Source: Paramylibacter kogurei
GTDB taxonomy: Bacteria; Pseudomonadota; Alphaproteobacteria; Rhodobacterales; Rhodobacteraceae
Length of the DNA stretch: 64,000 nt
Direction of reading: 5' to 3'
NCBI RefSeq assembly: GCF_002742285.1
Contig: NZ_MDGM01000003.1
Span: 186,001-250,000 of the forward strand
The notes beneath the pieces were generated by a model, which saw only the letters and a list, made by a program, of their open reading frames with translations, ran no database searches and was not told the DNA's origin. The position numbers and the translations under genes were made by a program. Shown in pieces: positions 55,563 through 64,000 of this stretch. Position 1 is the stretch's first letter; the number at the start of each line of letters is the position of its first letter.

Positions 55563-56452
55563 AGGTTGGTGTCTCCTGAAACGTAGTCTGCCGCAGCCTT
55601 GAGCGCGGAATTTAAAGCTTGGGCACGCGATTCATTGCGTGTTTCAGCGGCGATATGCGCCGCCATGAACGTGTCACCCGCACCCGTGACGCGGGTTACC
55701 AACACAGGCGGCGGTGTGGCGGAATATAGTCCATCTGCGCACCCTTCGGTGGCCATGTTACCACCATCGGTTACCAGCACACGATGCGCACCATTTGATA
55801 TCAAACCATTGGCTGCTTCTTCTGAATTTTTAAATTCCTTGTGGCAGAGCAATGAAGCCTCTTCCAGATTTACATAAAGCGTTGCGCCCTGATGGCCGAG
55901 CACGGGTAATAGCCGTTCTGCCTTGCCTGGGCTTGCGGGTGCGATCCGAAGGTCGGCCGATTTGAACAATGGGCTTTTGGCGATATCGGACAACAATGCC
56001 TGTGTAAGATTTCCATCAAGCGCGATAATCCCAGCATAGGGATTTTCAACACTCCCCAAGCTGCCGTCTGATAAAGGGGTCAAGATTTTATCGCCCGCGG
56101 CCTCTAGCGAATGTGCATCGGCGATTGCTGCGATCAATCCGTTTGCACCCTCTACCGCCATATAGCGGTCGGTGGGCAAATCAATGGATGCATAGACGTG
56201 ATCTGTGATCATACCCATACGCATACATGCGGTCAGCAATTCGCGGCCTTCGTCGTCTTGTCCAATCGCGGTGAGCAACGCTGGCGTTAACCCAAAGCGG
56301 CGCAATGTCATTGCGATATTCATCGCCACACCACCTGGAATACGCGTAATGCGCCCAGGCACATCCGACCCAACCCGAAGATGGCTACTTGATCGACCGA
56401 TAATGTCCCACAGAACAGAACCGACACATAAAATTTTTGGTGTTGTTGTCAT
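55559..56452 (-). CDS. psuK: Pseudouridine kinase (PfkB family)
   Basis: The 297-residue PfkB kinase phosphorylates pseudouridine from RNA turnover. It has CVGSVLWDIIG at the start, RIPGGVAMNIAMTLRRFG and the C-terminal anion-hole motif VTRVTGAGDTFMAAH with the catalytic Asp. The kinase identity rests on the partner psuG, with which it overlaps by four bases. A perfect inverted repeat lies directly before its ribosome binding site (AAGG). Confidence 0.9.
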   Translation of the reverse strand: MTTTPKILCVGSVLWDIIGRSSSHLRVGSDVPGRITRIPGGVAMNIAMTLRRFGLTPALLTAIGQDDEGRELLTACMRMGMITDHVYASIDLPTDRYMAVEGANGLIAAIADAHSLEAAGDKILTPLSDGSLGSVENPYAGIIALDGNLTQALLSDIAKSPLFKSADLRIAPASPGKAERLLPVLGHQGATLYVNLEEASLLCHKEFKNSEEAANGLISNGAHRVLVTDGGNMATEGCADGLYSATPPPVLVTRVTGAGDTFMAAHIAAETRNESRAQALNSALKAAADYVSGDTNL

Positions 56453-56462
56453 AAGCGCACCT

Positions 56463-56481
56463 TGTGAACATTCTGTTCACA
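56463..56481 (-). promoter_or_regulatory. Perfect inverted repeat before psuK
   Basis: TGTGAACATTCTGTTCACA (8-bp arms, 3-base spacer) ends about 11 bases before the psuK start. It looks like an operator for a dimeric repressor; no repressor gene is adjacent. It could also be a weak terminator hairpin for the small gene upstream, but there is no T run. Confidence 0.55.
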
Positions 56482-56494
56482 GTTGGCAAGCCGC

Positions 56495-56731
56495 TTATTG
56501 TTTGTTGAACTCAACCGATTTGAATACGCCTGTTGCGTTACGTGTTGTTATGGCTGCTTTGCCCAAGAATTGACGCGATCCATCATTTGGATTCACAAAC
56601 CACAGCCCAAGATGGTTTGATTCAATCGCAACCACACCGCCTGTTTGGTAATTTGTAAAATAGGTCATAAGATTTTCCGCCATATCAGCGGTAAATTTTA
56701 TCACGGTGTTTTCGTTTGTTACCGTTTGCAT
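56495..56731 (-). CDS. Small hypothetical protein
   Basis: I recognise no family for this 78-residue product. It has no signal peptide, cysteine or membrane segment. The sequence alternates hydrophobic and polar residues (GGVVAIESNHLGLWFVNPND), suggesting a small beta-rich domain. The ATG at 56731 has GGGGAAAA upstream, which supports that start; the frame extends eight codons further. It lies 42 bases before psuK on the same strand and 90 bases from the divergent luxR gene. Confidence 0.6.
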   Translation of the reverse strand: MQTVTNENTVIKFTADMAENLMTYFTNYQTGGVVAIESNHLGLWFVNPNDGSRQFLGKAAITTRNATGVFKSVEFNKQ

Positions 56732-56821
56732 ATTTTCCCCACAATCTCTGTGCAACTGAATGCGACACGTTTGATCCAGAACGCAGCTTAACGTAAAAAC
56801 AGCCGCATTTCAAACCACCCG

Positions 56822-57535
56822 ATGTTCACATTTCACAACAGTGAAGCATATCGGGTATTTTATAACAATTTCGTTACTGATAAAAGTATTTCATTCGTTG
56901 AAAGTTTTATTGTTATGCTAGCTAGTATCATACCTGAATTTGAAAAAAAAGTCACAGCCATTGAGAAGCTGGGAAAATCTGGATTTGTCTTGGCCATCAA
57001 TCTGACAGTTCGTGGCCCAAATTTTTGGTACACAACCTATCCCAAAAAATGGCAAACAAAGTATCAGCGCAGCAATTATTTCGCGCTGGATCCGATATTT
57101 ATGTGGAGCGTGACCAACGAAGGAATGAAGCGTTGGTCCGAAATTCAGTTGCCCGATATGCGCGGTATTTTAAAGGAAGCAAACCAAGATTTCGGCATGA
57201 AATATGGTGCCGTTATTTCACGAAAAATTCAGTACAAACGATCATTTTTGGCCGCCGCACGCTCTGATCGTGATTTTACGGATGGGGAGCTTGCGCAACT
57301 AAATCAAACGTTTGAAGAGATACTGAATGGGGTAAATGACAACCCCAATTTATCCGCCGGCGAAATACAGGTTTTGCGATGCTTGCGCGATGGAATGGGA
57401 CAGCGCGAAATCGCCGAAACCATTGGAATTTCAGAATCAGCGGTAAAGCAAAGATGCAGCAAAGCGTTACACAAATTGGGTGCTAAAACACGAACCCAAG
57501 CCGTCGCCATTTCGGTCGGCAGACAGCTGATTTAG
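56822..57535 (+). CDS. LuxR-family quorum-sensing regulator (solo)
   Basis: The 237-residue protein has an N-terminal acyl-homoserine-lactone-binding domain and a C-terminal LuxR HTH (LSAGEIQVLRCLRDGMGQRE to KALHKLGAKTRTQA). Trp77, Tyr81, Asp90, Pro91 and Trp105 occur with exactly the spacing of Trp57, Tyr61, Asp70, Pro71 and Trp85 of TraR, so the ligand pocket seems intact. No luxI synthase is in the window, so it may be a solo that senses its own or foreign signals. No lux-box-like repeat is evident upstream, and the start has a poor ribosome binding site. Confidence 0.87.
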   Translation: MFTFHNSEAYRVFYNNFVTDKSISFVESFIVMLASIIPEFEKKVTAIEKLGKSGFVLAINLTVRGPNFWYTTYPKKWQTKYQRSNYFALDPIFMWSVTNEGMKRWSEIQLPDMRGILKEANQDFGMKYGAVISRKIQYKRSFLAAARSDRDFTDGELAQLNQTFEEILNGVNDNPNLSAGEIQVLRCLRDGMGQREIAETIGISESAVKQRCSKALHKLGAKTRTQAVAISVGRQLI

Positions 57536-57657
57536 TGCCAAAACTGTCCGAAAAGACAGCAAAAAGCAGGCTTTATTTGAAATAATTTGTACTCTTGTTA
57601 AAGTTTAACATGATAACAATTACTCACTTTTAAATACTTTTAAATAATGGTCCAAGA

Positions 57658-57846
57658 ATGCTGGATAAATACAAACAACAAGAAAAAATTGCGACAAACG
57701 CAAATTCAAATGTGCACTGCTGTGAATGTAACAAAGTTTTAGCAGCGAAAGATCAAGCAGGTGTTGAAAACGAATACTGCGAGGATTGTCAGCGAAAATA
57801 CCAACAAATTTTAGACACAGATATCCAACGTAAGGCGGCATCATAG
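57658..57846 (+). CDS. Small zinc-ribbon-like protein
   Basis: This 62-residue product has two Cys pairs, CCEC and CEDC, separated by about 19 residues (HCCECNKVLAAKDQAG, then NEYCEDCQRKYQQ). The spacing fits a small zinc ribbon. I recognise no specific family. There is a weak AAGA motif before the ATG. The 122-base gap after luxR has a CTGTC/GACAG hairpin and the inverted repeat GTTAAA-G-TTTAAC (57597-57609). Its stop is 2 bases from the convergent tdh stop. Confidence 0.6.
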   Translation: MLDKYKQQEKIATNANSNVHCCECNKVLAAKDQAGVENEYCEDCQRKYQQILDTDIQRKAAS

Positions 57847-57848
57847 GA

Positions 57849-58895
57849 TCAGATTGATTTGGTCCAATCCAAAACCACCTTGCCGCTGGTACCACTTTTC
57901 ATTGCTGCGAAACCTTGTTCAAAATCATTGAAGTCAAAATGATGTGTGATCACTTTGCTCACGTCCAATCCGTTTTGTAACATGGCGATCATTTTGTACC
58001 ATGTTTCAAAAATTTCACGACCATAAACACCTTTTATTGTGATGGCCTTGAAAACGATGCGCGACCAATCAACCGGTGATTTGCCCGGTGGAATACCCAG
58101 CATTGCGATACGCCCACCCATCACCATTGCTTCGATCATTTGATCAAGTGCGACCTGATTGCCTGACATTTCCATACCAACATCAAACCCCTGTTTCATT
58201 TTCAGGCGTGGGATCACATCGGCCAGTTCTTCGTTTGCAACATTTACGGGCACCAGATCAGTTACCTGTTCGGCCAATGCCAAACGCGCAGGGTTTATAT
58301 CTGTGATCACCACGTTTCGTGCACCGGCATGGCGTGCCACGGCGGCGGCCATTATTCCAATCGGCCCCGCACCCGTGATCAAAACATCCTCGCCGATTAA
58401 ATCAAATGACAATGCGGTGTGAACGGCATTGCCCAATGGATCCAAAATTGCGCCAATATCGTCTGAAATTTCATCGGGCAGCGGCACCACGTTAAACGCA
58501 GGAAGGCGCAGGTATTGCGCAAATGCACCCTGTTCATTCACACCAATTCCGCGCGTATCTGGATCCAGATGAAAATGCCCGGCGCGTGATTGGCGGCTGT
58601 TTTTTCCAATAAGATGCCCTTCACCAGAACAGCGTTGACCAAGGGTCAGATCGGTTACGTTTTTACCAAGCTCAACAATTTCGCCTGCGAATTCATGTCC
58701 TGTAATCATTGGCACAGGCACTGTTTTTTGCGCCCAATCATCCCAATTCCAAATATGAATATCTGTTCCGCAAATGCCCGTTTTATTGATGCGAATCAAC
58801 ACATCGTCTGGTCCGATTTCAGGCACTGGGCTTTGTTGCATCCACAGACCCTGTTCGGGTTTCGCCTTGACCAGAGATTTCATTTCATTGCTCAT
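57849..58895 (-). CDS. tdh: L-threonine 3-dehydrogenase
   Basis: Tdh oxidises L-threonine to 2-amino-3-ketobutyrate. The 348-residue zinc alcohol-dehydrogenase family member has [19 protein letters not shown] (catalytic Zn-binding Cys), [30 protein letters not shown] and SCG-free structural zinc residues near the middle that I did not verify. Its ATG overlaps the kbl stop by four bases, and both act in succession to yield glycine and acetyl-CoA. Confidence 0.95.
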   Translation of the reverse strand: MSNEMKSLVKAKPEQGLWMQQSPVPEIGPDDVLIRINKTGICGTDIHIWNWDDWAQKTVPVPMITGHEFAGEIVELGKNVTDLTLGQRCSGEGHLIGKNSRQSRAGHFHLDPDTRGIGVNEQGAFAQYLRLPAFNVVPLPDEISDDIGAILDPLGNAVHTALSFDLIGEDVLITGAGPIGIMAAAVARHAGARNVVITDINPARLALAEQVTDLVPVNVANEELADVIPRLKMKQGFDVGMEMSGNQVALDQMIEAMVMGGRIAMLGIPPGKSPVDWSRIVFKAITIKGVYGREIFETWYKMIAMLQNGLDVSKVITHHFDFNDFEQGFAAMKSGTSGKVVLDWTKSI

Positions 58896-60094
58896 GACAA
58901 TACCCCTGTTTTGCGCCCTGCTTTGGCAAATGCATCAAGTGCAAAATCAAGATCGTCGCGAGTGAGGGCTGCGTTCATTTGCGTGCGAATGCGTGCCTGT
59001 CCTTTGGGGACGACGGGGAAAAAGAAACCGGCAACATAGACACCGCGATTATATAAATCCGCCGCCATATCTTGGGCCAATCGCGCATCGCCAAGCATGA
59101 CAGGAATAATTGGATGTTCGCCCTCTAATAAATCAAACCCCAGTGCGGTTAACCCTTTGCGCCAATAGCTTGCATTTGCAAATAATTGTTCGCGCAAATC
59201 ATCGCCTTGCTCGATCAAATCCAGCGCGGCCATTCCCGCCATAACAATCGCGGGCGGTAGAGAATTTGAAAACAAATATGGTCGTGCGCGTTGGCGCAGC
59301 AGGTCAATCACCGCTTGTGGTCCTGCGATGTAACCCCCGATTGCGCCGCCCAATGCTTTGCCTAATGTGCCGGTCAATATGTCAACATCCACGCCAAAAT
59401 GTGCGGGTGTTCCCTTGCCCTTTGGCCCCATGAAACCGGTTGAATGACAGTCGTCCACCATTACCAATGCATTATATTTTTCGGCCAAGGCGTTGATCGC
59501 GGGCAAGTTTGCCAAATATCCATCCATGGAAAAAACACCATCGGTTGCGATCATGATAAACCGTGCACCGTTTTCACGCGCTGTGATTAATTGTGTTTCC
59601 AAATCCGCCATATCCGAATTGGCATAACGATAACGTTTTGCTTTGCACAGGCGGATGCCATCGATGATGGATGCGTGGTTCAAGCTATCGGAGATAATGG
59701 CATCTTCGGGTCCAAGCAAGGGTTCGAACAAACCGCCATTTGCATCAAAGCAAGCAGCAAACAGGATTGCATCATCTTTGTTTAAAAACGTGGCCAAGCG
59801 TTGTTCCAGCTGGCGGTGAATATCTTGGGTTCCACAAATAAATCGCACCGATGCCATGCCAAAACCGTGTTCATTCAACGCATTCTTGGCAGCCGCGATA
59901 AGTGCAGGATGATCAGCAAGACCCAGATAATTATTCGCACAAAGGTTCACCATTTCCGCGCGTCCGTTGATTGGGTGGTCAACCGTAATTCGCCCCGATT
60001 GCGGCGAAACAATCATGCGTTCGCGTTTGTACAATCCATCGGCATCAATGTTGCGAAGTGTATTTTCAATATGATCTAAGAAATCTGTCGGCAT
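58892..60094 (-). CDS. kbl: Glycine C-acetyltransferase (2-amino-3-ketobutyrate CoA ligase)
   Basis: Kbl cleaves 2-amino-3-ketobutyrate with CoA to glycine and acetyl-CoA. The 400-residue PLP enzyme has [34 protein letters not shown] and the PLP lysine in [16 protein letters not shown]. The ATG at 60094 has GGAGGCC upstream. It leads the kbl-tdh operon and is preceded by two inverted repeats that may bind the XRE-cupin regulator upstream. Confidence 0.95.
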   Translation of the reverse strand: MPTDFLDHIENTLRNIDADGLYKRERMIVSPQSGRITVDHPINGRAEMVNLCANNYLGLADHPALIAAAKNALNEHGFGMASVRFICGTQDIHRQLEQRLATFLNKDDAILFAACFDANGGLFEPLLGPEDAIISDSLNHASIIDGIRLCKAKRYRYANSDMADLETQLITARENGARFIMIATDGVFSMDGYLANLPAINALAEKYNALVMVDDCHSTGFMGPKGKGTPAHFGVDVDILTGTLGKALGGAIGGYIAGPQAVIDLLRQRARPYLFSNSLPPAIVMAGMAALDLIEQGDDLREQLFANASYWRKGLTALGFDLLEGEHPIIPVMLGDARLAQDMAADLYNRGVYVAGFFFPVVPKGQARIRTQMNAALTRDDLDFALDAFAKAGRKTGVLS

Positions 60095-60123
60095 GGATTG
60101 GCCTCCTTTATAACGGAGGATTA

Positions 60124-60165
60124 GCCAATAAATTGGCATGCGTCAAGATAAAGGATGACATGCCA
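60124..60165 (-). promoter_or_regulatory. Inverted repeats in the kbl-tdh promoter region
   Basis: TGGCATG(c)GTCA (60134-60145) and TGACATGCCA (60156-60165) are inverted repeats with one unpaired base and a 10-base spacer. GCCAAT-AA-ATTGGC (60124-60137) overlaps. On the minus strand, TTGACG within the first repeat sits 17 bases before a TAATCC element, a possible weak promoter. The arrangement fits an operator. Confidence 0.5.
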
Positions 60166-60184
60166 TTATATTGGATATTGTCCG

Positions 60185-60751
60185 TTATGCATTTTTTACA
60201 ATGAGCAATGCGCGGGCGGGTTTATCCGCCTGAATCGCGTGGTTTTTATCTGCTTCGTATCGGGCAGTGTCACCCGTCGCTAATTGCACGCTATGACCAT
60301 CGCTTGTGATCTTTAGTGTCCCTTCCAATACAGTGATTGATTCAACACAACCCCGTTTATGCGGTGCGCTATCCATCATAGCGTTTGAATCAAAAGTAAT
60401 ATCGTAAACTTCGGTTTCGCCAACGTCACTTGGGGCGCTTAATATCCGAATAGTACAACCCGTGTCTTTTTGTGAAATGACCGGCGTTTCATCGGCGCTT
60501 ACATATTCTTTGATCGGGCTGCTATCGTTTTGATCATCATCTAGCAAACCCGCGAAATCGACATTCAATGCCTGTGTCAAATTCCAAAGACTGGCCACAG
60601 TCGGGCTGGAACCGCCGCGTTCAATTTGTGACAGCATGGATCGCGATACACCAGACAATTTCGCCAGCGCATCAAGGCTTAGCCCTTTGGCATTGCGCGC
60701 CTCTTTCAGGCGGTTCGCTAATCTTATGGTGATTTCGGGTTTTGGCGACAC
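60185..60751 (-). CDS. XRE-family regulator with cupin domain
   Basis: The 188-residue protein has an N-terminal HTH_3 domain (LKEARNAKGLSLDALAKLSG, then VSRSMLSQIERGGSSPT) and a C-terminal cupin domain at about 105-185 (VLEGTLKITSDGHSVQLATG). Such regulators sense small molecules and often repress amino-acid catabolism genes. Its location 90 bases upstream of kbl on the same strand, next to an inverted repeat, suggests control of threonine degradation. That link is inferred. Confidence 0.87.
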   Translation of the reverse strand: MSPKPEITIRLANRLKEARNAKGLSLDALAKLSGVSRSMLSQIERGGSSPTVASLWNLTQALNVDFAGLLDDDQNDSSPIKEYVSADETPVISQKDTGCTIRILSAPSDVGETEVYDITFDSNAMMDSAPHKRGCVESITVLEGTLKITSDGHSVQLATGDTARYEADKNHAIQADKPARALLIVKNA

Positions 60752-60791
60752 GCGAAAGGTTCCTTTTAATCATCTGCATATTTGCGAAAAT

Positions 60792-62168
60792 TTAGGTGGT
60801 GAGGTGCAGCCCCAAATTGCCAAAATAAGAATGGCGCAAATCGCTGCGTTTCATTGTAATGACCAAGTCTCTATTTTCGGCCCAAACCCAGCCCATCATC
60901 GCGCTGCTTGGAAGTTCAAGCAATACAACATCATCGCTATCTTGGCCAATGAACAAATCAATGTTGCCCCGTGGAATATTACCAAGCGCTCCGATTTCAC
61001 GCCGCGCATCATATGCCCAAAGCGATTCATAATAGGGTCGATGTGTATCTGGCAGGCTGTTGGGTGCTTGGGTGTATAAATGTTTGCAATATTCATACAT
61101 CGCACGAAGATAATCGTGCTGGTTATCTTGGAAAAATGACTCCCCAAAAAAGAAACTGATCAATCCAAAACTTGCTTCTAGCTCGGTATCGGTAAAGGGT
61201 TTGGATTGTGCCTGATTATGCGCAGTGTCCAACAACATTTGGAATTTAGATAATTGGCTGTCCATCTGCGTAACGGTTTGATTGTATTGCGCCAGCTGTT
61301 CTGGATTCATCGTATTTGATTTCAACTTCATCGCATTGCGATCAACGAACGCGGTGCGTTGAGCCTGTTTTTGCGTTTTGATGAATTTCAAAATGTGCAG
61401 GGTTGATGCCCAATCAAATGGGCGAAAATGCGGTTGCGAAATATCAAACGGTATCGCTGTGCGTGGGTCAGGGCGTGCAAGGCCGGTGATGGCATTGTCC
61501 TGTTGCCAATCAAATGGATCATCCATACCCATCGTGTGGACACCAAATTGAACGGGCCAGCGTGGTGAAACGGGCTGATAAACCAATCCTGTTTCCATCT
61601 TGGGTTCAAACCATTGTTGCAATTTGTCCGATGGGGTTGGCGCAGAACGCGGTTTTCCCAAAGTTTGCGTATAAATTATCAGAGGTTTTGGCGGCCAGGA
61701 TTCACTTAAAAACACCACAAGCCAACCTTTGCGCGGGCCCGCGCCACCCCAGACATGCGGGTGAATGTCAGCACAATTAATTTGTGCCAAGAAATGCATA
61801 TGATCGTTGGGTGCAACGGGCCAGTTGGCCTCTTCTGGTAAATAGGGATGTCCGCCAAACCAGCTATTGTATGCAACGTCCGTTCGGATCGGAACCTGAG
61901 GAATAATCCGAAGCGAGGTTGGCGGGTTTTCACGCTCCTTTGCTTCGCGCTGTTCCAAATCGTTGCTACCTGATCCCGCCTTCATCATATCGGCGATCAA
62001 TCCACCTTCGGTACCATATTCATGGGTTTCTACATCGCTCACGTTGGTCGACTTGCGCTGGTTGAGAAGCCACACAACCCCATAATGGATGGTTAACAAC
62101 GCCAGCGTAATGGCGGCGATGATCGGTGCCGCTTGAATATGTTGTGAAATGGTTTCAATCGGGTCCAT
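60792..62168 (-). CDS. Membrane-anchored DUF1963 protein
   Basis: The 458-residue protein has one N-terminal membrane segment (AAPIIAAITLALLTIHYGVVWLL) followed by a DUF1963 (YwqG-like) domain: SWFGGHPYLPEEANWPV, HFLAQINCADIH and later VYQPVSPRWPVQFGV. The family has no firm function. A charged linker (about 35-80) joins them, and the bulk lies most likely in the cytoplasm or periplasm depending on topology. It precedes the XRE-cupin gene by 40 bases. The 150 bases upstream to selO show no gene. Confidence 0.8.
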   Translation of the reverse strand: MDPIETISQHIQAAPIIAAITLALLTIHYGVVWLLNQRKSTNVSDVETHEYGTEGGLIADMMKAGSGSNDLEQREAKERENPPTSLRIIPQVPIRTDVAYNSWFGGHPYLPEEANWPVAPNDHMHFLAQINCADIHPHVWGGAGPRKGWLVVFLSESWPPKPLIIYTQTLGKPRSAPTPSDKLQQWFEPKMETGLVYQPVSPRWPVQFGVHTMGMDDPFDWQQDNAITGLARPDPRTAIPFDISQPHFRPFDWASTLHILKFIKTQKQAQRTAFVDRNAMKLKSNTMNPEQLAQYNQTVTQMDSQLSKFQMLLDTAHNQAQSKPFTDTELEASFGLISFFFGESFFQDNQHDYLRAMYEYCKHLYTQAPNSLPDTHRPYYESLWAYDARREIGALGNIPRGNIDLFIGQDSDDVVLLELPSSAMMGWVWAENRDLVITMKRSDLRHSYFGNLGLHLTT

Positions 62169-62318
62169 GTATAAAGCTCTGCAATGTTACCTTAAAATTA
62201 CGATTCTGGGTGGGTGTAGGCACAATAATGCACCTATAATCATATCGTTAGCAATGTATTGCGTCGAATTTTGGGCAATATTTTCACAGGTGTGTTGCCG
62301 TATGCGCTGAACAAAAAC

Positions 62319-63791
62319 CTATGTTCCGCAAAATGTTTTATATGGTCCAAAATCAGCGGGTGCAGGTTGGGCGTATTTTTCTGCGTTTGAACGAGGTGTG
62401 AATGGTTGTTTTAACACTGCCAGTAAATCGTCAAACGGGGTCATATCACCTTCGTTCACCGTAGCGTTTAGTGCTGCTTCCACCAAATGGTTGCGTGGAA
62501 TATACAACGGATTCATCGCATTCATTGCGGCAATGCGATCAGATGGATTGATGGATTCCTGTGCAAGGCGGGTTTGCCAACGGGCAATCCATAATTTGAA
62601 ATCATCAGAATGCGAAACCAAATCAAAAACTTCACTGGGTTCATCCGTTGCAGCACCTGCCAGAGCACGAAACAGTTGCGTAAAATCGACCTGTTGATTT
62701 TCAATTGATGTGAAAAGCTGATGTATTAAATCGACATCGTCGTCTTGCACAGTGGACAATCCGATTTTTTTGCGCATCCCATCGACCCAATGATGGGTGT
62801 AGATATCATCGAATTTATTTATTTCCACAGTTGCAATTTCAATTGCGCGATCTGTGTCTTGATCAATAAGCGGTAACAAAGATTCCGCCAAACGCGCCAA
62901 ATTCCATTTGGCCATTTTGGGTTGATTGCCATATGCATATCGCCCGTTTGCATCGATCGAACTGTATACCGTATTACTTGCGTAATAATCCATAAACGCA
63001 CAGGGACCGTAATCGATGGTTTCCCCGCTGATGGTCATATTGTCTGTGTTCATAACCCCGTGGATGAATCCAACCAACATCCATTTTGCAATCAGTTGAG
63101 CCTGTGCCCCACAAACAGATTGCAGCAACGCGACATAGGGGTTTTCGGCATTTTGCAAGTTTGGATAGTGGCGATGAATTGCGTAATCTGCCAATTGGCG
63201 TAGCTTTTCATTTTCTTGACGCGCCGCAAAAAATTGAAAGGTTCCCACACGAAGATGGCTTTCGGCGATGCGCGCCAAAACAGCACCGGGTTGGTACCCA
63301 TCGCGCAAGATTTCTTCGCCAGTTGTAACCGCGGCCAAGGCACGCGTGGTGGGTATGGCTAACGCATGCATTGCCTCGCCCATCAAGTATTCGCGTAAAA
63401 CTGGGCCAAGCACGGCCTTACCATCGCCGCCACGTGAAAATGGGGTGCGGCCCGATCCCTTTAAATGCAAGTCGTGATGTTGGCCTTTTGCATCAACGAT
63501 TTCACCCAATAAAATGGCACGCCCATCGCCAAGTTGTGGGGAAAACCCCCCGAATTGATGCCCTGCATATGCTTGTGCCAAAGGGTTTGAACCCGTTGGC
63601 GCAACGCTTCCAGCAAAGATCGCTGCGCCTTGTTTTGAGTTTAATGCATCCGCATCAAGCCCAAGTACATTCGCAAGTTCATGATTGAATTTAATGATCT
63701 TTGCATCTGGCGCAGTATCGCCCTGCCATTGAACATAGAAACCATCCAGTTCGCGTGCATAGGTGTTATCAAAATGAAAATCGATGGGCAT
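62319..63791 (-). CDS. selO: Protein adenylyltransferase SelO
   Basis: SelO is a pseudokinase-fold enzyme that AMPylates proteins during redox stress. The 490-residue product has FGGFSPQLGDGRAILLGE, HLKGSGRTPFSRGGDGKA and FIHGVMNTDNMTISGETIDYG, the active-site elements. The C-terminus ends PYKTFCGT, with Cys in place of the selenocysteine of some eukaryotic forms. It follows msrA by 16 bases in the same direction. Confidence 0.95.
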   Translation of the reverse strand: MPIDFHFDNTYARELDGFYVQWQGDTAPDAKIIKFNHELANVLGLDADALNSKQGAAIFAGSVAPTGSNPLAQAYAGHQFGGFSPQLGDGRAILLGEIVDAKGQHHDLHLKGSGRTPFSRGGDGKAVLGPVLREYLMGEAMHALAIPTTRALAAVTTGEEILRDGYQPGAVLARIAESHLRVGTFQFFAARQENEKLRQLADYAIHRHYPNLQNAENPYVALLQSVCGAQAQLIAKWMLVGFIHGVMNTDNMTISGETIDYGPCAFMDYYASNTVYSSIDANGRYAYGNQPKMAKWNLARLAESLLPLIDQDTDRAIEIATVEINKFDDIYTHHWVDGMRKKIGLSTVQDDDVDLIHQLFTSIENQQVDFTQLFRALAGAATDEPSEVFDLVSHSDDFKLWIARWQTRLAQESINPSDRIAAMNAMNPLYIPRNHLVEAALNATVNEGDMTPFDDLLAVLKQPFTPRSNAEKYAQPAPADFGPYKTFCGT

Positions 63792-63807
63792 CTGCGGCTT
63801 TCATTTG

Positions 63808-64000
63808 TTATTCGGCGGCGTCACTGCGCGGTAAAACCCAATCGGGGCGGATAAAATGACAGGTATATCCATTTGGAATGCGTTCCAAATAATCCTGATG
63901 TTCAGGTTCCGCTTCCCAAAACGCACTGACAGGTTCAACCTCTGTCACTACGGGTGCTGGCCAAATACCAGATGCGTTTACATCGGCAATTGTGCGCAAT
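63808..64000 (-). CDS. msrA: Peptide methionine sulfoxide reductase MsrA (5' part outside window)
   Basis: Only the last about 64 residues are present. [20 protein letters not shown] and [13 protein letters not shown] are typical of the MsrA C-terminal part (the FYxAExYHQxYLxKNPxGY motif in diverged form). MsrA repairs methionine-S-sulfoxide. The catalytic Cys would lie further upstream, beyond base 64000. The gene precedes selO, another redox-stress enzyme, by 16 bases. Confidence 0.85.
   Translation of the reverse strand, partial: LRTIADVNASGIWPAPVVTEVEPVSAFWEAEPEHQDYLERIPNGYTCHFIRPDWVLPRSDAAE

Noticed and set aside
1-64000. tRNA, rRNA, riboswitches, insertion sequences, phage genes, CRISPR arrays
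   Set aside because: None recognised by eye; covariance or profile searches would be needed to exclude weak cases.

Overview
The window looks like chromosomal DNA of an alphaproteobacterium, most likely a marine, relatively AT-rich member of the Rhodobacterales. The main pointers are the block rnd-lptC-lptA-lptB-hpf-ptsN, an alphaproteobacterial-type sigma-32 promoter in front of dnaK, a GT14-type glycosyltransferase directly followed by a sulfotransferase, and the overall protein character. The assignment is an inference from gene content and not from a marker such as 16S rRNA. No rRNA, tRNA, insertion sequence, phage gene or CRISPR array was found, and no gene-free stretch exceeds about 270 bases.

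Layout. 1-8593: mutS (3' end outside the window), a DUF1800/DUF1501 pair with a Tat signal, a large acyl-CoA dehydrogenase and an M10/RTX metalloprotease. 8709-23230: first surface-glycan block, with a GSCFA protein and two tandem SGNH-like paralogues, three Stf0-type sulfotransferases, another sulfotransferase, two multidomain glycosyltransferases, a GT2, a sugar epimerase and an SqdB-like UDP-sulfoquinovose synthase. 23501-29774: housekeeping insert (maeB, dnaJ, dnaK, alkB). 29771-39931: second glycan block, with an ABC-2 export permease facing an eight-gene operon cysQ-kdsB-GT2-galU-GT4-GT92-like-GT14-sulfotransferase. 39939-43745: ptsN, hpf, lptB, lptA, lptC and rnd. 43915-51626: third glycan block, with a sulfotransferase-like protein and four genes that read as a GDP-colitose (or GDP-fucose) pathway, facing a fucosyltransferase-like/TPR protein. 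51770-64000: catabolism and regulation (gcdH, a GMC oxidoreductase, psuKG, a LuxR solo, kbl-tdh with an XRE-cupin regulator, a DUF1963 protein and an msrA-selO pair cut by the window end).

How the genes fit together. The three glycan blocks provide activated sugars (UDP-glucose, CMP-Kdo, GDP-mannose and derivatives, probably UDP-sulfoquinovose), at least eight glycosyltransferases or glycosyltransferase-like proteins, five clear and one degenerate sulfotransferase, and CysQ to remove the PAP that PAPS-dependent sulfotransferases release. CysQ heads the same operon that ends with a sulfotransferase. The simplest reading is a locus for one or more sulfated, deoxysugar-containing surface polysaccharides exported by an ABC pathway. 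The PAPS-producing genes and the export ATPase are not in the window.

The most interesting leads are the sulfated-glycan locus with its built-in PAP recycling, the ColD-like dehydratase with His-His in place of the PLP lysine, the three-gene SGNH operon, the fused glycosyltransferases, and several sharp inverted repeats in front of maeB, psuK, kbl and the GSCFA gene.
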